Assembly (NCBI GenBank): GCA_048213135.1
Contig: PS015550.1
Span: 1 to 64,000 of the forward strand
DNA length: 64,000 nucleotides
Direction of reading: 5' to 3'
DNA from: Reclinomonas americana ATCC 50394
Lineage: Eukaryota; Jakobida; Jakobea; Jakobida
This document shows, one piece after another, positions 35,101 through 46,149 of the stretch (the stretch's first letter is position 1; every line of letters starts with the position of its first letter). Under the pieces are notes generated by a model, which worked only from the letters and a program-made list of their open reading frames with translations, ran no database searches and was not told the origin of the DNA. Position numbers and translations under genes: made by a program.

Positions 35101-37258
35101 GGTGAGAGAAGCAAGATTGTGGCTGGGTCGTTGCGAAAGGAAGCGCAACGTAGTAAAAGACTTCGACAAAGCTGACAATGTCGAACTTGAAGGTGTCGGT
35201 GGAGTCGGTGGGAAACCGACGGAGCTCTGCTTCCGGCAACAACGAGGCACGAGTTAGAAAGACCTGAGAGGCGGGGAGAGAGAAAGACAAGAGAAGACAG
35301 GAGAACAAGAGAAGAGAGATGATAGGAGAGAGAAGAGACGAGAGAAAACGCTGCTCTCTCCCCTCCCTGTCTCTTATATCTCACGAAAAGAAGAGAGAGA
35401 GAGAAGAAGCGATACCTTTCCCGCTTCCTCGCTTTCCTCCCTCTTCTCTTCCCCCTTCCCTGTCTATCTCTCTGTATATCTTCCAAGAAGCATGCGAAGA
35501 GATGAGAGAGAGAGAAAGAGAGTGGCCTTCTTACTTTCGGTCATTCTTCTGCTCTCTTCCCCCCCCCCCCCCCCAGTCTCTTATATCTCGCACGAAGCCA
35601 CGAAGAGATGAGGGTGAGCGTGCGAGCGATGCCTTTTCCGCTTCCTCAGCTCTTCCCTCCTGTTTGCTCTTTCTTCCCTCCTGTTTGCTCTTTCTTCTGC
35701 TCTCTTCTGCCCCTGCCTCTTGCACAAAGCACGCGAAGAGGTGAGAGAGAACGCACCATTCCCTCTTCTTTGCCCCCTTCCCTCATTCGCTCTTCCTTCT
35801 GCTCTCTTCTACCCCTGCCTCTCGCACAAAGCACGAGCAGAGGTGAAAGAGAACGCACTATTCCCTCTTCCTCACCCTCTTCCCTCTTCTTCCTCGTGAC
35901 TTCATGCGAGACACAGAGTTATAAGGAGAGAAGAGAGCAGAAGAAAGACCGAAAGTGAGAGAGAGAGAGAGAAAGAGTTGTTTTCCTCGTCTTCGTCTTC
36001 CCTTGCTCTCTTCCATCTTCCCTCTCTGTCTCTCTGCATGTCACGGACGACGCAATGCGAAGAGAGAGAAAACCTTGCCTTTCCTCTTCCCCCTTCCCCC
36101 TTCCCCTTTCCCCTTCCCCCTTCTCCCCCTTTCCCCTTTCCCTTCCCCCTTCCCCTTTCCCTTCCCCCTTTCCCCTTCCCCCTCTCCACGCAACTCGTGG
36201 TGAGCGACGCTCCATAGACATTGCTGGAGGTCTTGGCGGCCGTGAACACGGCATTATCCATGAGCTGCGATACCGCAATCACATTGCTGACGTTGAGGTT
36301 GGCGATGAACTGCGTATTCCGCGACACGTAGCCGACACTGGAGTTGTAGTAGGCCGTGTAGTCGAGGTAGCCGTTGGTGGCATCGAGGTCGTTGATCGCG
36401 ATTCCATACAGCACCGACTGCGTCGTGCCAAAACGACTAAACAAGACCTGATCCATCGCGCTCTTGTCGGTCACCGGCGTCATGCGGAACGACGGCGGAC
36501 TCGGCAGCCGATTGTTGGTGCGCTGCGTCCAGAACTGTCGCGACACACACACATATCAACACACACAGAGCACGCAGCGAGGATTCCTCTCTCTCGCGCA
36601 GCGCAGCGCAACTGCGACTTTGGTAAAGTCAAACGACCCGAGCAACCCGCTGACCATGGGTGTCGATGTGGTGTAATCCAGTGTGCCCAACACCGGTGCC
36701 AGTGACGATGGTGCAGTGTAGGGCGCCGTTGGTCCATAAGAGCCCGAGCGAGGCAGACTGTTTGCCCAATGGAGCACCCTGTCAGTCTCAATAACGTGCG
36801 CGTTGTTCGCCGCCAATCCCCAACACACACGCAACTATACAGTGGGTTTCTCGAGAGGCTGATTGGTCTCGGGGGTTCCCGAGCTGAGGAAGGAGTTGAC
36901 GAGGAGCTGCGCGCCAAACAGCAGCAGCAGGAGCACAACGGGCGTCACAAAGACGCAGCAGGTGGTGCATGGTGACTGCGGCAATCAATCAATGCGTGAG
37001 TGATGTGTGTGAGAGAGAGAGTGTGTGTGTGTGTGCATGCGTAACTCTCTTTTGCACGTGCCAGCTCTTGATGATCATGGCGCGGATCTGTGCACCATTG
37101 TTGGGTCGCGCAGTCACGCCTGGGCGCAGTTGTGGTGGTGGTGTGTATGGTGGTGGTGGTGCGCCCTTGTCACCACTGTTGGTGTGTGGCAGAGAGGAGA
37201 AGGAAGGAGGAGCGGCGGCAGAGGCCGAGGCCGCTGGAGGCGGCGGTGGCGCCTGCAT
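32101..37258 (-). CDS. ABCA-family half-transporter B
   Basis: Complete paralogue of half-transporter A. Start MQAPPPPP at 37258; stop TAG at 32101-32103 after VGMVTGRTF. A short Pro-rich tail leads to KSWHVQKR, joined over a GTTACG intron to SPCTTCC, as in ABCA N termini. Then come helix 1 (VVLLLLLFGAQLLV), a large extracellular loop (about 36780-36195), helices (about 35060-34260), a Cys-rich segment (ACFMCKKDFCRSCW, near 34150) with an acidic follow-on, and the ATPase: [44 protein letters not shown]. The C-terminal block ends GLTETTLEDVFLNVG. One intron (36194-35227) is about 970 bases and filled with a degenerate repeat; others are near 60-100. Seven introns begin GTTGCG. Predicted lipid exporter or importer, likely working as a dimer. 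Confidence 0.9.
35290..36190. repeat. Degenerate minisatellite / purine-pyrimidine tract inside an ABCA intron
   Basis: A roughly 900-base tract of alternating CT-rich and GA-rich blocks within one intron of half-transporter B. A core resembling GAAGAGRTGAGRG recurs near 35498, 35599, 35738, 35838 and 36059, so the spacing is about 100-135 bases with one longer step. Poly-C (35557-35575) and CCCTTTCC runs (36075-36185) are included. No protein-like frame is present. Confidence 0.75.
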
Positions 37259-37686
37259 GAATGGTGGATCGGTCGCCCGTCGGTCGGCGAAAGGCTCGCG
37301 CTCTGTCCGCTCGTGACCCGCGTTGCGTCGCGGCGCGGTCTCTCATTGGTATCTGCTGAGGCGCAATTCGCCTGCCAGCTGCCTTGTGCTTGGTGTGTGA
37401 TGCAGGTCGGCGTGGGTGTGTGGCTGTGGCGAGGCGCGGCTGTGTGAGCTCTTGATGCCGCGTTTTTTTCCGCGCGCATATCGAAGCTGATATTGTCCAC
37501 TTTAGTGCCCCGCTGCGCTGCTGCAGCTGTTGCAGCAGGCCACATCAGCAGCGGCGCCGTATGAAAATCTCAATAGGATAGCGGCAGCGCATTGGGCAAA
37601 CAACTGTGAGCCAGTCAAACACGCGAACGCTGCGGGGTGTCCTCTCGTCCCCCAGTTGCTGCGACACATCGTTCGTTTACACATGC
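37259..37686. promoter_or_regulatory. Divergent upstream region of ABCA B and an unknown gene
   Basis: These 428 bases separate the minus-strand ABCA start from the plus-strand start at 37687. They are expected to hold two promoters. I see no TATA box or other clear element, and no convincing additional gene. Confidence 0.35.
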
Positions 37687-38619
37687 ATGCGCATGGCTGC
37701 CGCCTCATTTCGCAAGAGGGCACCGTCGGCGAGTGCAGTCGACGCCTCCCCTCACCGAGTTGCCATTGAGATGCCTGAGGAACTCCGTGGAGAAGCTCCT
37801 CCGATTGAGCGAGAGAGATGGCTTTGGCATGAGGGTCGTCCGTGGCCGCAGTCAACGCCCGCTGGCGAGTTTCGCCCTGTGTGTGTCAATGCTGTCACAG
37901 GTACGTCTCCTTGTCTCATCCGGTCGTGTGCGAATCAGCTGCTGAGAGCACACGCTCCCACAGACTCTCTCGAAGAAGACTTGGAGTGCGCTGTGTTGAT
38001 TCGCATTGCGTCCTCGCGTGGTGGCGGCAGCGACGAGCAGCAGATGTGGGTTTATGATCGAAACATCGCCTGCGAGGTTTTCGTGGCGATGGCGTTGTAT
38101 GTGCTGGAAAGCAAGTCACCACCACTGCGGCTGGAAGCTTGCAATCTGCGCCATCCGACTGATCGTTCTCTGGTATGTGCGCGGTTGCTCTACCCCCGCA
38201 CAGTGTCCGAAGACGACATGCGAGACGCTGTCTCGGAGGTTCTGCGGAGACATGATGCCTGTCGCGAAAACGGCAACTGTTCGTTGCTGTTCCTCTCTGC
38301 TGAGGAGTCTTTCAACGGCGTCTCCGTTGCACGGTACTCGATGGATTGGTGGAGAGTCGTACGAACGTCGTCTGCTCGGACTGCAGTGCACGACGTCGGC
38401 AAGTCGGCTGCGGAAGAAGACGATCCTTCTTGGTCCACCTGCATTCCTGGCGACCTTGACGTTGACGATGCCAGCCGTAATGCCGATCCACGTATGTTCA
38501 GCCACTGCGACCTTGCCATGCTCGGCCTTCGTCCCGCGCACCCTGCGTGGTGCGTTGATCATAAGGATCAGCGGTACACGTTGGCCACCCTGCAGTCACC
38601 GGTGCCAGTCGACCTGTAA
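37687..38619 (+). CDS. Unknown protein, about 290-310 residues
   Basis: First in-frame ATG is at 37687 (MRMAAASFRKRAP); a second is at 37771. A possible intron 37901-37963 (GTACGT...CCACAG) is 63 bases, so the frame is open whether it is removed or not. The body (37970-38619) reads as folded protein with hydrophobic strands and helices (ACEVFVAMALYVLESK, SLLFLSAEESFNGVSVARYS, MDWWRVVRTS) and ends VPVDL. No signal peptide or transmembrane helix. No family recognised. The other frames here look like shadows. Confidence 0.6.
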   Translation: MRMAAASFRKRAPSASAVDASPHRVAIEMPEELRGEAPPIERERWLWHEGRPWPQSTPAGEFRPVCVNAVTGTSPCLIRSCANQLLRAHAPTDSLEEDLECAVLIRIASSRGGGSDEQQMWVYDRNIACEVFVAMALYVLESKSPPLRLEACNLRHPTDRSLVCARLLYPRTVSEDDMRDAVSEVLRRHDACRENGNCSLLFLSAEESFNGVSVARYSMDWWRVVRTSSARTAVHDVGKSAAEEDDPSWSTCIPGDLDVDDASRNADPRMFSHCDLAMLGLRPAHPAWCVDHKDQRYTLATLQSPVPVDL

Positions 38620-38644
38620 TCCGGAGGAAGCTTGGCGATATCAG

Positions 38645-38731
38645 GAAACAACAATAACAACAACAATAACAACAACAACAACAACAGCAGCAGCAACACC
38701 ATCACCACCACCAACAACAACAGCAAACACT
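38645..38731. repeat. (AAC)n microsatellite
   Basis: Imperfect trinucleotide run of AAC with ATAAC, AGC and CACC interruptions. It lies just 3' of the unknown gene stop. Confidence 0.9.
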
Positions 38732-39266
38732 CGTAAGTGAGTCATACAAGAATGTGTATCGATACAATGATAAGTCATGTGCTCATCAACTCCCACTGCA
38801 TCGACTTTCTGCACGCAGAGTCGTTGCGATGCAATCGTGATACAGAGAGAGACGCAGCGGTTCTCTGCTTTGGCTCTCACAAGCAGGCACGCGCTCCGCC
38901 CACTGCAGTGAGTTCCACAATTGATTACAAATTAGTTTGTACTTTTGTAGCGCAGCGTGTTCAGAAACTCCAACACACTCTCCCTTCCTCACTTCCTCCC
39001 CCCCTCACTCCCCTCCCCCAAGTGGCGCATGATGTCGACCAACAGCACTCGTCGCTGACGCATTCAATGCAATGCATGCAAGAGCGAGTCGTTAAACTTC
39101 ATTTCAAATGCACTAAACTCCTCTCCCTTTCTCCCTCACACTCCCTCCTTCCTCCCTCTCTCACACACACACACGCTGCGCTCAGCGGCAGCAGCACGAC
39201 TGGCAGTCGGGATGCCCAGTGCAGCACGCAACGCACCAGCACAGCAGCCACACCGGCACAAAGAAT

Positions 39267-39286
39267 NNNNNNNNNNNNNNNNNNNN
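39267..39286. other. Assembly gap (20 N)
   Basis: A short fixed-size N run in a low-complexity intergenic region. Confidence 0.99.
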
Positions 39287-39366
39287 AAGGGGGAAAGGCG
39301 GAAGCGCTCGCGGGAGTTGTTGTTTTTCCGTTGATGTATGTATTACTCATCATTGTATTGTCGTCG

Positions 39367-41953
39367 TCATGATGGCGTCCACCACAGCGCCTTAGTGAGC
39401 TCGCCGATCTTGTTTTGCGTGGCGCCACAGGCGTGTACCTAAGGAAGAGAGAGAGAGAGAAGATGCATGTCAGCCAAAGGCAAGACTCGATATCAGCGAA
39501 AATATTCGTCGTCGTACCAATACCAAGTTTGTCTTCTCCGGTTGATCAGCCATCTGTCTCCGTGGCACCAGCAAGCTTAGGCCTGCCACCGTGTTGACCT
39601 GCAGCACGTCAAACCAATCCATGCGCAGGCGACCGAGTCGTGCGTGCACGTCCACCAGCGCGTTGACAAACTGCTGATCTTGCAGCTGCGTCCAGCGCCG
39701 ATTCTGCTGCCCCAGCGCGGCTGCAAACAAACGCAGCGCGTACACGGTTGGACGCGCCGTCCACACTCCCGTGTTGATGCTCAGTGTGTGTTGGTGGGAG
39801 GCGCACACGTGGCCCGGCGGACCGTTCTGCATCGTGTGTGATTGAGGAGACGGAAATTGTGCGGTCGTCTTTCGTCGTCTCTCACCTTGCCGAAATCGAG
39901 CACACTGTTGGGAATAGCGTACGACCATGGATCGCGAGCTCGGTCCCGGGGAGCCGCTTCCAGCATTAGCGTAGCGTCGTGCTCGCCGCTGTAAAAGTCG
40001 GCCTGGAAGATGACATCGGGCGGTATGTCGTACAGCTCCGACACCGACGCCACCTGCGGCAAATCCCACACCGGCCGCACGAACATGGCATCCACGTCGG
40101 TGTAGAACACCTGGACGCCGCATCGCAGCAGTAGGTAGCCATACATGTAGCGCAGGTTGATGACGGGCGGGTAGCCGACATAGTCGGGCTGCCGATCGAC
40201 GAGCCTACACGAACACGCCGCTGTCAGACAGACTCTCAACATTCTATCCACAAACTCCCTCTCCCTTCTCTCACCAGCCTGACTCGTCGAGCACCACTCC
40301 CACATCCTTGCCTGGCTCAAACAGTGCCTTGACAGCTGTCACAGTTGTCTCATCCCCGCACACAATCAGGGGAAGCAGCCGGTCACCGTGTGCAGCAAAG
40401 AAGCGCGACAGCCACATTCTGACGAGCTCCAAGTACGCCTCTGCGTTGTGCGACGCCAGCTGCACGGCTGTGAATACCGCCAGTCGATGTGGCGAGTCGC
40501 CGGGCTGCGTGGTCATGCGCGGTTGCGCCAACACAGCCGTCAACTTTTCCAACATCTCCCGGCTCTCGTGCATCGCAGGTACCTGCTGCGGAAACAACGA
40601 CTGCGGCGTGGGAGCGCGGTGGTTGCCAGCTGCTGCCGCCGCCTGCACGAGTGCCGTCTTGTCCGTGAGCACGCGCCACATCTCGCTCTCCATCTCGCGA
40701 CAAAAGTCGGCAGGGTAGAACTCAATGCGCGGAAACTCGGCCGTCCGCTTGTTTGCACGCAGCGCAGCGGAGAAGGTGTGCACTGGTGGCTCGGAGCGAT
40801 CCGGCACAGGCGATGGCACCATGGTGAAGGTGCGTTGCACAAACTGTGGACCGAGATATTCGCACTCTTGCTCGTCCACCACCACCACCACCTTGTCAGC
40901 TGCGCCTGGATGTGCGCGACGAGTCGGTGATCCGAGTGCACGAACATCAATCTTGTTGCACCCCCACAAACCGTGCAAGGAGAGGCAGACGAGATCCGTG
41001 GAGGTCACCTGCGACACTGTCGCAGCCAGTAGCGATGTTGCGTGTCTCCACTCGGCGAGAAACGGACGGCTGCGAGCAGCCGCCAGTTTATCCGCGGCAG
41101 ACGTCAGCGCCAGCGGTTTTTGCCACTGCAAGCGCTCATCCAGTGAGATGTGGCGGGAGGGGACGTCGTCACCAGCACGATTCACGCAACACTCCAGTCA
41201 ATCACAAAGTCGCAGTGCTTGCGCCNNNNNNNNNNNNNNNNNNNNNNNNNNNNNNNNNNNNNNNNNNNNNNNNNNNNNNNNNNNNNNNNNNNNNNNNNNN
41301 NNNNNNNNNNNNNNNNNNNNNNNNNNNNNNNNNNNNNNNNNNNNNNNNNNNNNNNNNNNNNNNNNNNNNNNNNNNNNNNNNNNNNNNNNNNNNNNNNNNN
41401 NNNNNNNNNNNNNNNNNNNNNNNNNNNNNNNNNNNNNNNNNNNNNNNNNNNNNNNNNNNNNNNNNNNNNNNNNNNNNNNNNNNNNNNNNNNNNNNNNNNN
41501 NNNNNNNNNNNNNNNNNNNNNNNNNNNNNNNNNNNNNNNNNNNNNNNNNNNNNNNNNNNNNNNNNNNNNNNNNNNNNNNNNNNNNNNNNNNNNNNNNNNN
41601 NNNNNNNNNNNNNNNNNNNNNNNNNNNNNNNNNNNNNNNNNNNNNNNNNNNNNNNNNNNNNNNNNNNNNNNNNNNNNNNNNNNNNNNNNNNNNNNNNNNN
41701 NNNNNNNNNNNNNNNNNNNNNNNNNNNNNNNNNNNNNNNNNNNNNNNNNNNNNNNNNNNNNNNNNNNNNNNNNNNNNNNNNNNNNNNNNNNNNNNNNNNN
41801 NNNNNNNNNNNNNNNNNNNNNNNNNNNNNNNNNNNNNNNNNNNNNNNNNNNNNNNNNNNNNNNNNNNNNNNNNNNNNNNNNNNNNNNNNNNNNNNNNNNN
41901 NNNNNNNNNNNNNNNNNNNNNNNNNNNNNNNNNNNNNNNNNNNNNNNNNNNNN

Positions 41954-41990
<37 letters not shown>

Positions 41991-42723
41991 CGCCACGCAC
42001 CAGCACCCCACAACGTGGACGCAGAGTGCGTATCCACATGCACCACCACCGTCTGCGGTGACACGCCAGGCAAACTCGCCGACACACTCCAACTCTGCTG
42101 CGGATACAACACAAAGCGCGGTGCATCCATGGCATATATGCGGTTCTGCGTCTCGTCGGCACTCAGCGGTGCAAGAAAGCCACAACCGACACGCCTGACC
42201 TCGGCCGACTGCGCGGGAAAGAGGCGAGAGCGTGTGAGCGAGAGAACAGAGAGAGAGAGAGAGAGTGAGGAAAACACGTGGGCGAACCAACAATGCCACC
42301 AACGCGCTGTGTGCGACTTGCTCCACGAGAACTTCAGTGACCGTCAGAGAGGCAGTACTCTTCGCCAGTGCCTCTCTTACTGCGCGGTGGAAGGAGAGAG
42401 AGAAACGGATTTGAATCATTGCACACGCACACGTACTCTCTGTGTGTGCACACACACACACCAGCATCGCCCACAGTGACGTGTGTATCATTGACAGAGA
42501 CTACCACTTCTCCGCCAGTGTCGAGCGGCACGACCACGTGTTGCGCAGGCAGTGCAGGATCGCGCGCACGCAGTGGAGAGGCAAGTCGCGGGTCGTCTCT
42601 GGCTGGCTCACCGCGACACACAACGAGGAGAGAGAGAAGGAGGAGAAGAAGGAGGACAGAGAGCGAGTGCGAGGAAGGCGGTGGCCATCGACGCGGTGGT
42701 AGCAGAGGTCTGTGTCGTCTCAT
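39367..42723 (-). CDS. Nucleotide-diphospho-sugar transferase-like secretory protein, copy 1 (interrupted by gap)
   Basis: Start ATG at 42723 with a strong signal helix (LSVLLLLLLLSLLVVCRGEP). An N-terminal beta-rich region follows (NPRLASP-like, VRRVGCGFLAP), then a gap at 41226-41953, then a conserved middle (41225-40275) ending GVVLDESGW. The catalytic-type part has INLRYMYGYLLLRCGV, DxD motif YTDVDAMFVRPVWDL, DVIFQADF, INTGVWTARPTVYALRLF and a C terminus VHACGATQNKIGEL; stop at 39367. The DxD and NTG..RPT blocks match the Nucleotid_trans (PF03407-like) fold. Predicted Golgi/ER lumenal glycosyltransferase. A GTTGCG intron follows FVIDWS, as in copy 2. The N-terminal and C-terminal parts are assigned to one gene because copy 2 is continuous through the same region. 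Confidence 0.8.
41226..41953. other. Assembly gap (728 N) in transferase copy 1
   Basis: A run of N immediately followed by a (CA)n tract (41954-41989) that probably caused the assembly break. Confidence 0.99.
41954..41989. repeat. (CA)n microsatellite
   Basis: Uninterrupted CA dinucleotides at the edge of the gap, within an intron of transferase copy 1. Confidence 0.95.
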
Positions 42724-42780
42724 GATGCAAGGATTGATAATTAATTGATTGATTCGTCCCCCCCCCCTCCCCGCCTCTCT

Positions 42781-45669
42781 CTAGTTCGGCAACTTCCACA
42801 GCCTGTTGATCATGCGGAGCTTGTGTGGGATAGTGTAGTCACCACAGGCGTGCACCTGCATGTGTGTGCGTGTTGTTTCGTAAGTACAAGAAGAGAGAAA
42901 CTGGCGGCTGTGTTCGCGAACTCACGATGATAAAGTCCATCTCCTCCGGTTTGTCCTTCATCTGCTGTCGCGACACAAGCAGCGTTATTCCAGGCAGTGA
43001 GTTGACCTGCTGCAGATTGAACCAGTCCATGCGTAGGCGGCCGAGTCGCACGTGCGTGTCCACCAGCGCGTTCATGAACTGCTGATCCTGCAGCTGCGAC
43101 CAGCGCAGGTTCATCTGCCCCAGCGCGGCCGCGAACAAGCGCAGCGCGTACACGGTTGGGCGAGCCGTCCACACTCCCGTGTTGATACTCAGTGTGTACT
43201 GATGGGAGGCACATACGTGGCCCGGTGCACTATTCTGTGCGCAGGAACGATGCAGTGTCGAGTGAGTGCGAGTCGAACAAGAAGAGACCTGCGTGGTCAT
43301 GCTTGCTCACCGGGCCAAAGTCCGACACACTGTTAGGAATGGTGTGGGACCAAGGATTGCGTGTTCGCTCCCTGGGTGTAGCCGCCAGCATCAGCGACGC
43401 ATCATGCTCGAATGCACTAAAGAGGTCAGCCTGGAAGATGACGTCGGGCGGGATGTCGTACAGCTCCGACACCGACGCCACTTGTGGCAGATCCCACACT
43501 GGCCGCACGAACATGGCATCCATGTCGACGTAGAACGGCTGCACACCGCATCGCAGTAGCAGGTAGCCGTACATGTAGCGCAGGTTGACGACCGGCGGGT
43601 ACTTGATGATGTCGGGCTCGCGGTCCACCAGCCTGTGCAGTTGGTAATAATCAGCTTACAGTCACCTCCACACGCAATTTTCTCTCCCACTCCCTGCCTC
43701 ACCAGCCCGACTCGTCCAGCACCACTGCAGCATCGGCTTCCCCCGCCTCCAACAGCCCCCTGACAGCCGTCACAGTCGTCTCGTCAGCGCACACAATGAG
43801 GGGGCGCAGTTGGTCACCGTGCACAACATAGAAGCGAGACAGCCACATTCGGATCAACTCCAGGTACTGCTCCGAGTTCTTCGGCGCCAGCTGCACGGCT
43901 GTGAACACCACCAGCTGGTGTGGCGAGTCGCCGGACCGCACAGTCATGCGCGGTTGCGCCAACACGGTCGCCAGCTTCTCCAACATCTCCCGGCTCTCGT
44001 GCATTGGTGGTCCCTCCTGGGGAAACAGCGACTGCGGAGTGGGGGCGCGGCTGTCTCCAAGTGCCGCCGTCGCCTCCTCGAGTGTTGTCTTGTCTGCGAG
44101 TACGCGCCACATCTCGCTCTCCAACTCGCGACAGAGGTCGGCGGGATAGAACTCGATGCGTGGACTCTCGGCCGTACGCTTGTGGGCGCGCAGCGCGGCG
44201 GAGAAGGTGTGCACGGGTGGGTGAGAGCGATCGGGCAGCGGCGCAGGCACCATGGTGAGGCTGCGTTGTGCGAACTGCGGACCGAGGTACTCGCACTCTT
44301 GCTTGTCCACCACCACCTTTTCTGCTGCGCCTGGATGCATGTGCATGCGACGAGTTGGTGAGCGAGAGCGAGAGTGTTGGAGAGCACGAAGATCATTTTT
44401 TGTGCTCCGCCACCAACCATGCAAGGAGAGGCAGAGGAGATCAGTGGGTGTCACTCGGGCTGTCGACAGCGCCAGGAACTGTGTGGCGTATCTCCACTCG
44501 GCGAGCATCGGTCGCTTCCGAGCTGCGGCGAGCTTGTTCACCACTGGTGTCTGAGTCAGCGGTGTCTGCCACTGCACGGTGGATGTGCCGCATGCGCAGC
44601 GGTCAGTGAGCGAAACAGGTCGCCGGCGGTGAGTGGTGTGAGTCTACGCAACACTCCAGTCATTCACAAACTCGCAAAACACCTTGCGTCGATCCGTGAT
44701 CCACTTGTCTTTCTGTGTGACATGAAGAAAGCTGTGGTGAGATACGGGCAAAGAGAGAGAATGAACAAAATGCTTTGACAACCCGCCGCCCACCCTCGCA
44801 CCTCCACCAACATGGTCCAGCTCCGCTCCAACACCTCGCGCGCCAGCGCTTCGTCTCCACCAGCGGCAACCAAGGCTGCATCATGATCGATATCGCGATC
44901 GGCGCAGAGCACTCTTTCCTTTTCAGAAAACGCCCGCTGCGCTCACTCACCCGCGCCCCACAGCGTTGGTGCCGAATACGTGTCCACTTGCACATACTTC
45001 TTCTGCTGCTGTGCACCTTTCAGCGCCACCGACACTGTCCACGTACGTGCAGGGTGCATGACAAAGCGCGGCATATCCATGTGATAGACGCGATTCATGT
45101 CCCTGTCGGCAGTCGGCGATGCGAGAGCGCCGCAGCCGACGCGCCTGAGGTGGTCCGGCTGCAAAGAGAGAAGCGCTGTGAGCAAGGCGGTAGCCATGGC
45201 GAGGAGGGAGCTCGAGGGCGGGGGAACAAATAAATATACTTTAATATGTTGGGTACGCGTACGAACCAGCAGTGATTCAAACACATTGGTGGCGACTCGG
45301 TGGACGAGGTCCTCCGTGAATGGGAGGGAGAGCGCCTTCTTTGACAAGGCCTCTCTCACTGCATCATGTTCGGGCCGCTCAATAATGTGAACACACACTG
45401 CTGCACTCGAACAACACACTGCACTCACCTGCATGGCCGATCGTGGTGTGTGTGTGACTGACAGTCACCGCCACCACCTGTCCACCGGCGGCGTCGAGTG
45501 GCACAATCACTTCTTGCGCAGACAGCGCAGGATCAAGCACACGCTGCGGGCTTGCAAGTCGCGGGTTGTCTCCAGCTGGTTCTCCGCGGCACACAACAGC
45601 GAGGTGGAGGAGGGAGAGAGAGAGGAAAAGGAGCGAGAGAGAGACACGACACGACGGCGGCCACCGCAT
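42781..45669 (-). CDS. Nucleotide-diphospho-sugar transferase-like secretory protein, copy 2
   Basis: Complete paralogue of the neighbouring gene, whose start lies only 57 bases downstream. Start ATG at 45669 with signal helix LLFLSLSLLHLAVVCRGEP; stop TAG at 42781-42783 after RLWKLPN. Domains in order: an N-terminal beta-rich region (VRRVGCG-type LRRVGCGALASP), linker DRRKVFCEFVNDWS joined over a GTTGCG intron to WQTPL, a middle region ending AVVLDESGW, then VNLRYMYGYLLLRCGV, DxD motif YVDMDAMFVRPVWDL, DVIFQADL and INTGVWTARPTVYALRLF. Predicted lumenal glycosyltransferase; donor and acceptor unknown. Confidence 0.85.
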
Positions 45670-46149
45670 GGTGCCGGCTCGGCTGCCGATTGTGGAAAAA
45701 CGACCGTTATATGGACTGAAAATTGTTCAACGTTCGAATTCGTTCGATTCCTCGCCCGCGGTCACCCACACAGCCACAAGGCGTGTGTGCCGACATGAAA
45801 GTTGGCCAAGTCTTCGTGGATGCGGCGTGTTAGATTTCGTGCTTGGATTCGAACAATTGCAAGTGCACAGTATCGATATCGGATCACTCATGATCAAGCG
45901 CGTGCAAGTGCTGCAATGGTCTCCTGCCAGGTGCCCATGTGCAGGGAGTACCTTGCATACTTCGGGATCCGGACCCNNNNNNNNNNNNNNNNNNNNNNNN
46001 NNNNNNNNNNNNNNNNNNNNNNNNNNNNNNNNNNNNNNNNNNNNNNNNNNNNNNNNNNNNNNNNNNNNNNNNNNNNNNNNNNNNNNNNNNNNNNNNNNNN
46101 NNNNNNNNNNNNTTCTCCTTCTTCCTCTCTCTCTCTCTCTGTGCAACAG
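45670..46149. other. Divergent region and hidden 5' end of ABCA half-transporter C, with gap
   Basis: Between the start of transferase copy 2 (minus) and the first visible exon of ABCA C (plus). It contains 136 N (45977-46112). The ABCA C start codon should be in or just before the gap; a candidate exon opening ATGGTCTCCTGCCAG at 45917 runs into it, but I cannot verify it. Confidence 0.5.
45977..46112. other. Assembly gap (136 N)
   Basis: A run of N at the 5' end of ABCA half-transporter C, next to a CT-rich tract. Confidence 0.99.

Larger units (their letters stand above)
38620..39366. other. Convergent intergenic region with (AAC)n microsatellite and small gap
   Basis: Between the unknown gene stop and the stop of the DxD transferase on the minus strand. 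It contains an (AAC)n/(AGC)n tract at about 38645-38731, CT-rich runs (38975-39160), and 20 N at 39267-39286. I see no gene. Confidence 0.65.

Noticed and set aside
35500-36190. Long plus- and minus-strand frames (Ser/Phe/Leu-rich or Gly/Lys-rich)
   Set aside because: They are translations of purine-pyrimidine repeat sequence inside an intron.
41954-42000. CACACA run as a possible telomere- or CRISPR-like element
   Set aside because: It is a plain dinucleotide microsatellite beside an assembly gap; no spacers or direct repeats.
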